From: Prochlorococcus sp. AG-355-P07
GTDB taxonomy: Bacteria; Cyanobacteriota; Cyanobacteriia; PCC-6307; Cyanobiaceae
Direction of reading: 5' to 3'
Assembly (NCBI GenBank): GCA_003280575.1
Contig: QCEN01000001.1
Coordinates: forward strand, 1 to 64,000
DNA: 64,000 bases
Made by a program: the position numbers and the translations under genes
Part shown: positions 1-9,207 of the stretch, piece after piece
Layout: each line of letters starts with the position of its first letter
Position numbering within the stretch: the stretch's first letter is position 1
Notes under the pieces: generated by a model
What the model saw: the letters and a program-made list of their open reading frames with translations, nothing else
What the model was told of the DNA's origin: nothing
Database searches by the model: none

Positions 1-1
1 A

Positions 2-538
2 AAGGAGGTTGATTTCCTTATAAATCTTTTTAGAGAAGTCTTGAGAAACGAAATCGAGGAGATACATCAAGAATTAATTAAAATAAAATTCATCGGAGAT
101 CTATCCCCTTTCCCGAAGGATCTAAAACAATTGATCTATAGTTCGGAATCCCTAACTAAAAATAATAATTCCTTTTTATTAAATGTTTGTGCGAATTACG
201 GAGGTAGACAAGAAATAGTAAATGTTGCAAAAGAACTAGCATTAAAATCCTCGTCAGGGGAAATAAAACCAAGTGAAGTTAATGAAGAACTATTTAATTC
301 AGAACTATTAACTCGAGGAATCAAGGATCCTGAATTACTAATAAGAACTAGTGGAGAAAAAAGGATAAGTAACTTTCTTTTATGGCAATTAGCTTATTCT
401 GAAATTTATATATCTGACGTACTTTGGCCAGATTTTAATGAGTTTGAATTTCTAAAAGCAATAATTGATTACCAATCAAGGAATAGACGTTTCGGCGGTA
501 TAGAATCATTACCAAATGAATCTTTTGAAGATTCTTAA
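2..538 (+). CDS. uppS: Undecaprenyl diphosphate synthase, 3' part (truncated by window start)
   Basis: This cis-prenyltransferase condenses isopentenyl units into the C55 lipid carrier used for peptidoglycan and polysaccharide export. The visible part holds the family blocks NYGGRQEI and DPELLIRTSGEKRISNF followed by LLWQLAYSEIY. The reading frame is open back to base 2 with family-like residues (KEVDFLINLFREVL), so the gene begins before the window and the TTG at 41 is not its start. It is followed 18 bases later by bioB on the same strand. Identification rests on the conserved C-terminal motifs and is firm. Confidence 0.93.
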   Translation, partial: KEVDFLINLFREVLRNEIEEIHQELIKIKFIGDLSPFPKDLKQLIYSSESLTKNNNSFLLNVCANYGGRQEIVNVAKELALKSSSGEIKPSEVNEELFNSELLTRGIKDPELLIRTSGEKRISNFLLWQLAYSEIYISDVLWPDFNEFEFLKAIIDYQSRNRRFGGIESLPNESFEDS

Positions 539-556
539 TATTCTTCTTAACAAAAA

Positions 557-1564
557 ATGACTAAGTCGAGTAACCAACTTTATAAAGAAATTAGATTCGA
601 TTGGGATAGAAATGAGATATTAGAAATACTTAATATGCCCCTTATTGATTTAATGTGGAAATCGCAAATTGTACATAGAAAATTTAATAAATACATAGTT
701 CAATTAGCATCATTATTCAGCGTAAAGACAGGCGGATGTGAAGAAAATTGTTCATATTGTAGCCAATCAATTTACAGTACTAGTCAAATAAAAAGTCACC
801 CACAATTTCAGGTTGAAGAGGTTTTAGCAAGAGCCCAAGCTGCAAAAAATGAGGGTGCTGATAGGTTTTGTATGGGTTGGGCATGGAGAGAAATCAGGGA
901 TGGAAAATATTTTAATGCAATGTTAAAGATGGTAAGTGGTGTGAGAGATCTTGGAATGGAAGCATGCGTTACTGCAGGAATGCTTACTGAAGAACAAGCC
1001 TCAAGGCTTGCTGAGGCAGGTTTAACAGCTTATAATCACAATCTTGATACTAGTCCAGAATATTATGAAAATATCATTACTACTAGAACTTATCAAGACA
1101 GATTAGATACTATTAGAAGAGTAAGAAATGCAGGAATAAATGTATGTTGCGGAGGGATAATAGGTTTAGGGGAAAGCAATGGTGATAGAGCATCTCTTTT
1201 AGAGGTCCTTTCAAACATGAATCCACACCCCGAAAGTGTTCCTATCAATTCATTAGTAGCTATTGAAGGTACTAGCTTAGAAGATAATCAAGAAATTGAT
1301 TCTATTGAAATGATAAGGATGATAGCTACAGCTAGAATTCTTATGCCTAAAAGTAAAATAAGATTAAGTGCAGGGCGAGAAAAGCTTTCAAAAGAAGCCC
1401 AAATTTTATGTTTTCAATGCGGGGCAAATTCAATTTTTTATGGAGATGAGCTACTCACAACTTCAAATCCATCTTTTCAATCAGACAGAGAGCTCCTTAA
1501 AGAGGTTGGAGTATCATTTAATAAAAATTTTGAAACTTGTGAAAAAACATTATCTTCTTTATGA
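557..1564 (+). CDS. bioB: Biotin synthase
   Basis: This radical-SAM enzyme inserts sulfur into dethiobiotin, the last step of biotin synthesis. The 335-residue protein has the SAM-cluster motif C-x3-C-x2-C at residues 61, 65 and 68, and the [12 protein letters not shown] and [10 protein letters not shown] blocks typical of BioB. Length is normal for the family. Its stop overlaps the start of the next gene by 4 bases (ATGA), so the two are probably translationally coupled. It lies in a same-strand run uppS-bioB-trhO-hypothetical. Confidence 0.97.
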   Translation: MTKSSNQLYKEIRFDWDRNEILEILNMPLIDLMWKSQIVHRKFNKYIVQLASLFSVKTGGCEENCSYCSQSIYSTSQIKSHPQFQVEEVLARAQAAKNEGADRFCMGWAWREIRDGKYFNAMLKMVSGVRDLGMEACVTAGMLTEEQASRLAEAGLTAYNHNLDTSPEYYENIITTRTYQDRLDTIRRVRNAGINVCCGGIIGLGESNGDRASLLEVLSNMNPHPESVPINSLVAIEGTSLEDNQEIDSIEMIRMIATARILMPKSKIRLSAGREKLSKEAQILCFQCGANSIFYGDELLTTSNPSFQSDRELLKEVGVSFNKNFETCEKTLSSL

Positions 1565-2493
1565 AAAGCAAAAATTATAAAATAGTTTCTCTTTACTCTT
1601 TCTTCCCATTTCAAGAAAAATTAATTCTTAATCTAAAAAATAAACTACATGAAATCGAAAATGAAAACGATCTTTCAGGTTTGTTAATTTTTGCAAGTGA
1701 GGGCATTAATGGAACTATTTGTGCTGAGAATAATGTAATTGATATTGTTATTAATTTACTTAGCAAATATACAGGTAATAAAAATTTGAATATTAAGGCA
1801 AACTTTTCAAAAAAGAAAGTCTTCAAAAAATTAAAAATAAAAATTAAGAAAGAAATAGTTACAATGGGAGTCCCTGAAATAAACCCTTCAGAAAATAATG
1901 GGACTTATGTTGACTCAGCTGATTGGAATAAGTTAATTAAAAATCAAAATACAATAGTAATTGATACTAGAAATCATTATGAGGTTTCTATAGGAACATT
2001 TCAGAATTCTATAAACCCAAATACAAGAAACTTTAGAGAATTCCCAAAGTGGGTTGATGATCATTTAGATACTCATTTAGAGAATAAAGAGTCTACAAAT
2101 ATAGCAATGTTTTGTACTGGAGGAATAAGATGTGAAAAAGCTACTAGTTTTCTGAAAAAGAAAGGTTATAAAAATATTTATCAACTAAAAGGGGGCATCC
2201 TTAAATACCTTGATGATATACCAAAAGAAGAAAACTTATTTGAAGGTGAATGTTATGTTTTTGATAAAAGAGTTGCTTTAGATCAAGAATTAGAAAAAGG
2301 CTCCTACATGATTTGCCATGCATGTGGAATGCCAGTTTCAATTCAAGATCAAAAAAGAAAAGAATATATAAAGGGTATCCAATGTCATTTTTGCATAGAT
2401 CAATTCAGTGATAATGATAGGAAAAGATTTAAAGAAAGGCAGAAACAGATCGACAGATTGAAAGTGGAAAATCATAAAATCTATCAGGACTAA
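1561..2493 (+). CDS. trhO: tRNA uridine(34) hydroxylase, rhodanese family
   Basis: This 310-residue protein belongs to the YceA/TrhO family, which forms 5-hydroxyuridine at the wobble base of tRNAs. An N-terminal half of the family type is followed by a rhodanese domain with the active-site loop [10 protein letters not shown] near residue 185. A C-terminal cysteine-rich stretch ([13 protein letters not shown]) looks able to bind metal. The ATG overlaps the bioB stop. The assignment comes from domain order and the active loop; the hydroxylase role is family knowledge. Confidence 0.88.
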   Translation: MKSKNYKIVSLYSFFPFQEKLILNLKNKLHEIENENDLSGLLIFASEGINGTICAENNVIDIVINLLSKYTGNKNLNIKANFSKKKVFKKLKIKIKKEIVTMGVPEINPSENNGTYVDSADWNKLIKNQNTIVIDTRNHYEVSIGTFQNSINPNTRNFREFPKWVDDHLDTHLENKESTNIAMFCTGGIRCEKATSFLKKKGYKNIYQLKGGILKYLDDIPKEENLFEGECYVFDKRVALDQELEKGSYMICHACGMPVSIQDQKRKEYIKGIQCHFCIDQFSDNDRKRFKERQKQIDRLKVENHKIYQD

Positions 2494-2504
2494 TTTTTAA
2501 AATC

Positions 2505-3005
2505 ATGCAAGTTAAAGAATTGGAAAAATTAGCAGGTACCATTGGATTATTAATTAAAATTCAGGTAAGAGAAACTCTCGGATTATGTTTCTTTAGAATC
2601 GTTATAGCAGAACAGAAAGATAACATCATTAAGATTTGGGCCGAAATGAAAGGTTGGACTTATTTAAATAAAAAAGGTATTCAACTTGATACGTTAAGAA
2701 TCCTTAGTAAAGCTCCTGCTTTTGTTTCGGAATTAATATGGGCAACAACAATGGCTTGGGCAATCGAAAAAAAATCAAGCAACAAAGCAAGACTTTTAGC
2801 TATTTTTGACAGTGAAGGGTATAGTAAAAAACTTGTAAGATATTTCAAGTTAATAGGCTTCAAAATTGTGAAAGAAGTTGGTTCTAGCCCTGTAGATCTT
2901 TTATTAAGATTGGTTTGGGGAGGTGCAGGTACTCTTATGAACGGAGAATGTAATTCCATATTGAAAAAACTTGAGAAGAAACTTTCTTTAATTGAAGGAA
3001 GTTAA
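2505..3005 (+). CDS. Conserved cyanobacterial hypothetical protein, possibly acetyltransferase-like
   Basis: This 166-residue protein has no signal peptide and no clear membrane span. It has a basic C-terminus. The central part (SKAPAFVSELIWATTMAWAIEKKSSNKARLLAIFD then a K-R-Y-F-K-L-I-G-F stretch) has the flavour of a GNAT acetyltransferase fold, but I see no unambiguous acetyl-CoA loop. It follows trhO by 11 bases and its stop overlaps the convergent lipA stop by 4 bases. Function unknown. Confidence 0.75.
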   Translation: MQVKELEKLAGTIGLLIKIQVRETLGLCFFRIVIAEQKDNIIKIWAEMKGWTYLNKKGIQLDTLRILSKAPAFVSELIWATTMAWAIEKKSSNKARLLAIFDSEGYSKKLVRYFKLIGFKIVKEVGSSPVDLLLRLVWGGAGTLMNGECNSILKKLEKKLSLIEGS

Positions 3006-3901
3006 CCTGCATGATAACTACTTCTAACTAAGGGACCAGAAGATACTTTTTTGAATCCTAATTCCTTAGAGAAGCGATATAAATATTCAAACTCTGATGG
3101 ATCCCAATATTTTTTAACTTCCAAATGATTGAATGAAGGTCTTAAATATTGGCCAATTGTAATTTGATCACAATCTATTTTTTTAAGATCATAAATTGTA
3201 TTTTTTATTTCATCCAATGTTTCCCCAAGACCTAACATAATGCCTGATTTAGTTTGAATATGAGGAGCAAGATCTTTTGACTTTTTTAGTAAACAAAGAG
3301 ATTTTTTGTAATTTGCACCTCTCCTAACTTCTTTTTGCAATCTTTCAACAGTTTCAAGATTATGATTAAAACATATTGGATCTTTTTCTAAAATCATCTT
3401 TAATCTCTCAGTCTGAAGGTTATTATTTTCATCAAAATTTTTGCCCCCACCCCATAAATCAGGAGTTAAAACCTCTATTTTAATTGTCGAATCAATTTTT
3501 CTAATCTCATCAATTGTAGATATAAATAAATTCGCACCATGATCAGGGAGATCGTCTCTAGCTACAGATGTCAAAACAACATATTTTAAATCTAGCACTT
3601 TCACTGCTTCAGCGACTTGTTTACATTCATTAATATTGATAGAACTAGGTCTACCTTTATTTACCTGACAAAAAGCACAAGAACGAGAACATATCGATCC
3701 ACCCAATAAGAAAGTGGCTGTTCCTGAGGCATAACATTCTGCTCTATTCGGACATCTTGCTTCTTCACAAATAGTATGAATATTTGATTTTTTGATGAGC
3801 GTTTGTATTTTTTCGAACTCTGAAGCTTTACTAATAGGAAATTTTATCCAAGATGGAAGTCTTAAGATATTTTCTTTCTTGATTAGATTATTGTCTCTCA
3901 T
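3002..3901 (-). CDS. lipA: Lipoyl synthase
   Basis: This radical-SAM enzyme inserts two sulfurs into protein-bound octanoyl groups to make lipoyl cofactors. The 299-residue protein has both family cysteine clusters: CEEARCPNRAEC (auxiliary cluster) and CSRSCAFC (SAM cluster). The terminal RSSY block, ligand to the auxiliary cluster in LipA, is present near the C-terminus. It lies directly downstream of recR on the same strand with 3 bases between them and converges on the hypothetical gene at 2505. Confidence 0.97.
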   Translation of the reverse strand: MRDNNLIKKENILRLPSWIKFPISKASEFEKIQTLIKKSNIHTICEEARCPNRAECYASGTATFLLGGSICSRSCAFCQVNKGRPSSININECKQVAEAVKVLDLKYVVLTSVARDDLPDHGANLFISTIDEIRKIDSTIKIEVLTPDLWGGGKNFDENNNLQTERLKMILEKDPICFNHNLETVERLQKEVRRGANYKKSLCLLKKSKDLAPHIQTKSGIMLGLGETLDEIKNTIYDLKKIDCDQITIGQYLRPSFNHLEVKKYWDPSEFEYLYRFSKELGFKKVSSGPLVRSSYHAG

Positions 3902-3904
3902 TGT

Positions 3905-4504
3905 CTAATTTAGTTTTGTTCTCCCTTCTAAGGCCCTAGCGAGTGTAACTTCATCCACGTATTCAAGTTCACTGCCCATTGGAAGTCCATATGCAATCCT
4001 CGTAACTTTAGTAAAAGGGGCTAAAAGTTTTCCAATATAAAGACTTGTTGTATCTCCCTCTACACTAGGGGTCAATGCCAATATGATCTCATCTATTTCA
4101 GACTTACTAACTCTCTCTACCAAGCTTCTTATTTCTAAGAGTTCGGGGCCAACAGAATCCATTGGAGATATTAAACCACCAATAACATGGTAAACACCTT
4201 TAAATTCTCTGGCACGCTCCAAAGCAAGCAAATCTTTTGCTTCTGCTACTACACAGATTAGTTTTTGATTTCTTTCAGTATTTTTACAAATTTCACATTC
4301 ATCTTCTGAAGTCAAATTGAAGCATTTTTTGCAACGACCAACATTACTACGCGCTTCTAAAAGAGCCTTTGAAAAATCTCTTATTGTGCTTTCAGGCTGT
4401 TTTAGAATAAACAGTGCTAATCGTTGCGCTGTTCTTGGACCTATCCCAGGGAATTTCTCAAAATGACCAATTAATTTTGAAAGCGGTTTCGTATAAGTAA
4501 TCAA
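3905..4504 (-). CDS. recR: Recombination mediator RecR
   Basis: RecR loads RecA at gaps together with RecF/RecO. The 199-residue protein shows helix-hairpin-helix residues near the N-terminus ([13 protein letters not shown]), a four-cysteine zinc finger (CKKC...CEIC, residues about 58-72), and a Toprim domain starting at [14 protein letters not shown]. Length is normal. It is the first gene of a two-gene unit with lipA. Confidence 0.96.
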   Translation of the reverse strand: MITYTKPLSKLIGHFEKFPGIGPRTAQRLALFILKQPESTIRDFSKALLEARSNVGRCKKCFNLTSEDECEICKNTERNQKLICVVAEAKDLLALERAREFKGVYHVIGGLISPMDSVGPELLEIRSLVERVSKSEIDEIILALTPSVEGDTTSLYIGKLLAPFTKVTRIAYGLPMGSELEYVDEVTLARALEGRTKLN

Positions 4505-4607
4505 AATTAAACTATTTCTAGGAATAATTTAGACGCAAAATTCTGAATTGCCATAATTGTTTGCTTTTAATGTCTTATTATGTTTTTAGTTAGTAATTTC
4601 AAACAAA

Positions 4608-5165
4608 ATGAAAAATATTAAATTTAACCCTTTCAAATATTTATTTTTGATTTTTTTGTGTTTAACATTGAGTGCTTGTAGTGGCGGACTAAATGCGGGA
4701 TTAGAAGCTTATCAAAGTCCAGATGGAAGATATGCCTTTTTGTATCCAACAGGATGGACTAGAGTAAAAGTCGATGGAGGACCTGAAATTATTTATCATG
4801 ATTTAATCAATAGTAATGAGACCTTAAGTTTAGTTATTTCTGATGTTAAAAAAGAGGTTCAATTAGAGCAATTAGGAAGCCCAGTTGAAGTAGGTCAAAC
4901 ATTAATTGATAAAGTCATTGCTCCCGAAGGTTCAGGTAGAGAGGTAAAACTTATAAATGCCAATAAGAGGGAGGCATCCAATCATATTTTCTATGATTTG
5001 GAGTATGAATTAAATTTAAATGAACAAGCCAGACACGAATTAGCTACTGTCGTAATTGACAGAGGAACACTTTACACTTTCGCTGTGGGAACAAATGAAG
5101 AGAGATGGAATAAAGTTGACGGTATGTTTAGTAATGTAATTGAATCATTTAACTTCTTAATATAA
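4608..5165 (+). CDS. psbP: PsbP-like photosystem II lipoprotein (CyanoP type)
   Basis: This 185-residue protein has a short lipoprotein signal ending in the lipobox LSAC, followed by a PsbP domain (YQSPDGRYAFLYPTGWTRV near the start, ATVVIDRGTLYTFAVGTNEERW near the end). Cyanobacterial PsbP-like proteins attach to photosystem II on the thylakoid lumen side and assist its assembly. The gene is divergent from recR and has its own upstream region of about 100 bases. Confidence 0.88.
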   Translation: MKNIKFNPFKYLFLIFLCLTLSACSGGLNAGLEAYQSPDGRYAFLYPTGWTRVKVDGGPEIIYHDLINSNETLSLVISDVKKEVQLEQLGSPVEVGQTLIDKVIAPEGSGREVKLINANKREASNHIFYDLEYELNLNEQARHELATVVIDRGTLYTFAVGTNEERWNKVDGMFSNVIESFNFLI

Positions 5166-5180
5166 TTTAGAAATTCTATC

Positions 5181-6953
5181 CTAGATTCCTACTTGAACAT
5201 TCCATAAATCAGCATAAATTTTGTTCTGATCTAATAGTCTTTCATGTTTTCCGCTTTCAACTATTTTGCCTTTATCAATAACAACAATATTATCCGCATT
5301 TTTTATAGTGCTTAATCTATGAGCTATTACTATCGTTGTTCTTTCTTCGGTGATTTTAGATAATGATTTTTGAATTAAAGCCTCTGTTTCATTATCAACT
5401 GAGGCTGTAGCTTCATCTAAAATTAATATTGGTGCATCTTTTAAAACAGCTCTCGCCAAGGCAATTCTTTGACGTTGTCCGCCTGAGAGTCTTTGGCCCC
5501 TTTCCCCCACTATAGTTTTATAACCATCTGGTAATTTTTCGATAAATTTATGAGCTTCCGCAATCTTTGAAGCTTTGATTATATCTTTAAGACTTGGGTT
5601 GATTGAGCCATAAGCAATATTTTCTTGTACACTACCATGAAATAAATAAGTTTCTTGACTTACTAAAGAAATACACTTTCTTAAATCCCTTAAATTTATT
5701 TCTTTAATAGAAATACCATCCAAGGTTATTGACCCATTATTACTATCATAAATTCTAAGGAGTAATTTTATTATTGTACTTTTCCCAGAACCTGTTAAAC
5801 CAACAATTCCTAATGTTGAGTAATTTTCAATTTTGAAATTTATATTTTTTAAAGTTAAATCTCTCCCAGGATAATTAAAATTTATATTATTAAAAATGAT
5901 TTCTCCTTTAATATCTTTAGGTTCAATTTTTATTTTTCCATCTTTTATTTTTATAGGTGTATCTATGAGATCAATTACTCTATCTATTGAAGCCATAGAT
6001 CTCTGAAAATCATCTAAAACATGCCCCAAAGTAGTTAAAGGCCATAATAGTCTTTGTGTAATAAAAACTAAAAAACTATAAGTTCCTACATCAAGCGTCT
6101 TATTCCAAGTTTGGAAACCTCCAATTAATAGAATCGCTATAAAAGCAAATAAGATTGCAAACCTTATAAGAGGAATAAAAGCAGAAGATAATTTTATTGC
6201 AGCCTTATTACTTCTTTGATAATCGAGACTTTCTTTATTTAATCTATTTAGTTCCCATTTTTCTTTAGTAAAACTTTTTATGGTTAGTATTCCACTTAGA
6301 TTGTTATTAAGTCTTGATGCCAACAGTCCAGCTTTATTTCTAACATCTCTATATTTTGGAGCAAGCTTCCTTTGAAATTTAATTGACCCTAAAAATATAA
6401 TTGGAATAGGCAAAAAAGCAAATAAAGCAATTTTTGGAGCGACAAAAATCATAGTACCCCCAATTATTAAGACAGTTATAAATAACTGAATAATCTGATT
6501 AGCCCCTTGGTCTAGAAATCTCTCGAGTTGATTTATATCATCATTCAAAATAGATAATAGCCTTCCAGTATTATCATTTTCAAAAAAATCCATATCTAAT
6601 TCCTGGATATGCTCATAAGCTTTTATCCTTAATTTATGTTGCGATAGCTGAGCCAAATTTCTCCATAAAATCGAATATAAATATTCAAAGGAGGATTCAC
6701 CAGACCAAACTATTCCTGAAACAAATGCAAGAAAAATCAATTGTGCTGGTACTTCTTTTATCCCAAAACCAGCAATCCATGAATTCTGTTCCTTTACAAC
6801 GATATCAACCGCGAGACCAATTATTACAGGGGGAGCTAAATCTAATATTTTATTAATTATGGAACTAATAAAAGCAAAAAATAGTAACCTTCTTTCTTCA
6901 ATCAGATTTAAATAAAGTCTAATTATTGGATTTTGATTGCTCTTAGACCTCAT
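5181..6953 (-). CDS. ABC exporter half-transporter (fused membrane and ATPase domains)
   Basis: This 590-residue protein has a type-1 exporter membrane domain of about six spans (residues about 1-320) followed by a nucleotide-binding domain. Visible motifs are Walker A GLTGSGKST, the signature LSGGQRQRIALARA, Walker B ILILDEATASVD and the H-loop IAHRLSTI. Such proteins act as homo- or heterodimers that export lipids, peptides or drugs; the substrate cannot be told from sequence. It lies 10 bases after the small gene at 6964. Confidence 0.93.
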   Translation of the reverse strand: MRSKSNQNPIIRLYLNLIEERRLLFFAFISSIINKILDLAPPVIIGLAVDIVVKEQNSWIAGFGIKEVPAQLIFLAFVSGIVWSGESSFEYLYSILWRNLAQLSQHKLRIKAYEHIQELDMDFFENDNTGRLLSILNDDINQLERFLDQGANQIIQLFITVLIIGGTMIFVAPKIALFAFLPIPIIFLGSIKFQRKLAPKYRDVRNKAGLLASRLNNNLSGILTIKSFTKEKWELNRLNKESLDYQRSNKAAIKLSSAFIPLIRFAILFAFIAILLIGGFQTWNKTLDVGTYSFLVFITQRLLWPLTTLGHVLDDFQRSMASIDRVIDLIDTPIKIKDGKIKIEPKDIKGEIIFNNINFNYPGRDLTLKNINFKIENYSTLGIVGLTGSGKSTIIKLLLRIYDSNNGSITLDGISIKEINLRDLRKCISLVSQETYLFHGSVQENIAYGSINPSLKDIIKASKIAEAHKFIEKLPDGYKTIVGERGQRLSGGQRQRIALARAVLKDAPILILDEATASVDNETEALIQKSLSKITEERTTIVIAHRLSTIKNADNIVVIDKGKIVESGKHERLLDQNKIYADLWNVQVGI

Positions 6954-6963
6954 AAAATAACAA

Positions 6964-7257
6964 TTAATTTTTTTTATTATGATTTAAATTTTCTTTAATT
7001 TCTAATTTACATTTTGTTTTTGCTTCTTGATGACTTGCAGTTTGCGTAAATTCTTCGTAGTAACAATGACAAGTTTCATTCGCAATTTCTTCACTATATA
7101 CCATTTCTGCTTTCTCCATTTCCTCTTTGACACTCTGAAGACAAAATAATTTTATAATTGAATTTTGTTTCGTTTGAGCTAAAAAATAACTATTAAAAGA
7201 GTTGAATAGTATCATCAGATTTACAAAAATAAAGAATTTATATTTGCTAGCTTTCAT
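6964..7257 (-). CDS. Small secreted cysteine-containing protein, unknown
   Basis: This 97-residue protein has a hydrophobic N-terminal segment (FFIFVNLMILF) that looks like a signal peptide or anchor. A later C-x-C pair (TCHCYYEEF) and a third cysteine (TKCKLEI) follow. The spacing resembles that of the small secreted protein at 33591-33842 (TCACIVNN...C), so both may belong to one family of small cysteine-rich exported proteins. It sits between the DEAD-box helicase and the ABC exporter on the same strand. Function unknown. Confidence 0.65.
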   Translation of the reverse strand: MKASKYKFFIFVNLMILFNSFNSYFLAQTKQNSIIKLFCLQSVKEEMEKAEMVYSEEIANETCHCYYEEFTQTASHQEAKTKCKLEIKENLNHNKKN

Positions 7258-7266
7258 TCTCTATTA

Positions 7267-9069
7267 CTAGTTTCTGACTTTAATTTTTTTTAATTTATTT
7301 TTAGTTTCTCTATGCAGATCTCTGGGTAAATCTACCAAACTGTAATCATTAAAAATCTGTATCTTACCTATGGATCTACCATTTATATTAGTTGAATTGC
7401 AGATTGAAGATATAATATTTGCAACTCTAACCCCATCAAATTTACCAAAGTTAAATTTGTATGTTTCAAAAGAATCATTTTGATAATTATTTTTCCTATT
7501 TGAATTTCTCATACGATTATTTATATTCCTATTTGATCTATTTCGATCAGTATTATTTTGTTTGTGAATCCAAGAATCATCCTCATTAACAAAAAATGAT
7601 TTATTACCTATTACTAAATTAATCGCCGCCATAGCAATATTTGAGTCATCCATAGAATATTTTTCTTTTAGATTATCTAGTAGATCAATAATCAAAGCTT
7701 TATTTTCTTCATTTTCATCTTTAGCTAATGAACTCTCATTAACATTATCTATAAGTTTTTCCATCCTTTTTTCATTTATTATTTTATTACTTGGAATATT
7801 AATTTCTTCAATCTTAGTTCTTGTTGAGTTTTCTAAGTTTCTTAGAAAATGTTTTTCTCTTTGATTAACAAATAAAATTGCTTCCCCTGATCTGCCTGCC
7901 CTTCCAGTTCTTCCAATTCTATGAGTATATGTTTCCTTGTCAAAAGGAAAATCGTAATTAACAACAAGTTTTATCCTCTCAACATCTAATCCTCTAGCTG
8001 CCACATCTGTTGCAACAAGGATATTAATAAATCCTTTTTTTAATCTATCTACAGTATTTTCTCTTTGATTTTGAGGTATATCTCCATTAAGTACTGCCAC
8101 AGTGTGACCTGAGTTCTCTAAAGCTTCAGCTATTGACGTAGTAAGTAGTTTTGTCCTCACAAAAATAATCACTCCCTCGTTATTAAGTTCTAATATTCTT
8201 TTTAAAGCATCTAACTTATGATGCCTTTGAACATATAGAAATTTTTGCGAAATTAATTGAGTTTCTTTTTTGACACTTTTGATTAATATTTCAGCGGGAT
8301 CATTTAGATATTTTTTTGCTATATTTCTTATTTCACTTGGCATTGTTGCTGAAAACAATACCATCTGCTTATTTTGCGGAAGTTGATCTATTATCCATTC
8401 AATATCTTCAAGAAAACCCATATTTAACATTTCATCTGCCTCATCTAAAACAAGACAATTTATATCTTTAATTTTAAAAGTCCCCTGCCTTATATGATCC
8501 ATTATTCGGCCTGGGGTCCCAACTACTACGTCAACTTTTCTTTTTAATGCAGAAATTTGATTTCGATAGTCGGTACCTCCATATATTGCAACAGTCTTAA
8601 AATTACTGGATTCAGAACTATAACTTTTAAAAGATTCTGCCACTTGAGTTGCTAATTCTCTTGTGGGAGTCATAACTAAAACTTTGGCATTTAATTCTTT
8701 ATTATCTGCAAGTTTTTCTATTAATGGTAATGCGAAAGCTGCAGTCTTTCCAGTCCCTGTCTGTGCTTGGCCTAGTAAATCTCTGCCTAACATTAGTTCT
8801 GGAATTGCAGCTTTTTGGATGGGAGTTGGATTTTTATATCCTTTATTTCTTAACGAATTTAAGATCGATTGATTAAACCCAAAATCGATAAATCCATTCT
8901 CATTCTCATTCTCATTCTCATTCTCATTCTCATTTTCTTTCGATACTTCGAGTAGTTGAGTTTCAATTTCTTTTTTGTTCTCTAAGTTATTTAATTTCAA
9001 CAGGGAAGCATCATTCTGAGATTTTTTCTTCTCATTACTAAGAGAGTTGCTATCTTTTTTTAAAGTCAT
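7267..9069 (-). CDS. deaD: DEAD-box ATP-dependent RNA helicase with DbpA-type RNA-binding tail
   Basis: This 600-residue helicase unwinds RNA, typically in ribosome assembly and cold adaptation. It has a low-complexity N-terminal extension (residues about 1-60), then the helicase core: AQTGTGKTAAF (motif I), PTRELA, DEADEM (motif II), SATMP (motif III), and HRIGRTGRAGR (motif VI). An Asn/Arg-rich linker leads to a C-terminal DbpA/CsdA-like RNA-binding domain (VRVANIISSICN...IGKIQIFNDYSLVDLP). The extension contains a run of Glu-Asn pairs encoded by a hexamer repeat. A 10-bp stem-loop lies 4 bases upstream of the start codon. The deaD/csdA symbol is by family, not proven orthology. Confidence 0.93.
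   Translation of the reverse strand: MTLKKDSNSLSNEKKKSQNDASLLKLNNLENKKEIETQLLEVSKENENENENENENENGFIDFGFNQSILNSLRNKGYKNPTPIQKAAIPELMLGRDLLGQAQTGTGKTAAFALPLIEKLADNKELNAKVLVMTPTRELATQVAESFKSYSSESSNFKTVAIYGGTDYRNQISALKRKVDVVVGTPGRIMDHIRQGTFKIKDINCLVLDEADEMLNMGFLEDIEWIIDQLPQNKQMVLFSATMPSEIRNIAKKYLNDPAEILIKSVKKETQLISQKFLYVQRHHKLDALKRILELNNEGVIIFVRTKLLTTSIAEALENSGHTVAVLNGDIPQNQRENTVDRLKKGFINILVATDVAARGLDVERIKLVVNYDFPFDKETYTHRIGRTGRAGRSGEAILFVNQREKHFLRNLENSTRTKIEEINIPSNKIINEKRMEKLIDNVNESSLAKDENEENKALIIDLLDNLKEKYSMDDSNIAMAAINLVIGNKSFFVNEDDSWIHKQNNTDRNRSNRNINNRMRNSNRKNNYQNDSFETYKFNFGKFDGVRVANIISSICNSTNINGRSIGKIQIFNDYSLVDLPRDLHRETKNKLKKIKVRN
8895..8930 (+). repeat. Hexanucleotide tandem repeat, six perfect CATTCT units
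   Basis: Six uninterrupted copies of CATTCT (GAGAAT... on the coding strand) lie within the helicase gene and encode alternating Glu-Asn. Copy-number change by slippage would add or remove two residues without breaking the frame. Confidence 0.95.
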
Positions 9070-9073
9070 TTAA

Positions 9074-9102
9074 AATGCCTAATAATCTTCTGATTAGGCA
9101 TT
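9074..9102 (-). promoter_or_regulatory. Stem-loop directly before the helicase start codon
   Basis: The arms AATGCCTAAT (9074-9083) and ATTAGGCATT (9093-9102) form a perfect 10-bp stem with a 9-base loop. On the transcript the hairpin ends 4 bases before the ATG of the helicase, where a ribosome would bind, and no Shine-Dalgarno sequence is visible. It could control translation or end the recBCD transcript, though no long U-run follows it. Confidence 0.55.
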
Positions 9103-9207
9103 CAACAAATATCTAAATTGACTTAAAATGTTGACTAGCCTTACAGAGCCGAATTATTAATCTAACACCTTGGGGTTAAGATCTTACTAATTTCTCAAAA
9201 ATAAAAT

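Noticed and set aside
41-538. TTG at 41 as a gene start
   Set aside because: The frame is open to the window edge with UppS-like residues upstream, so it is the internal part of a truncated gene.
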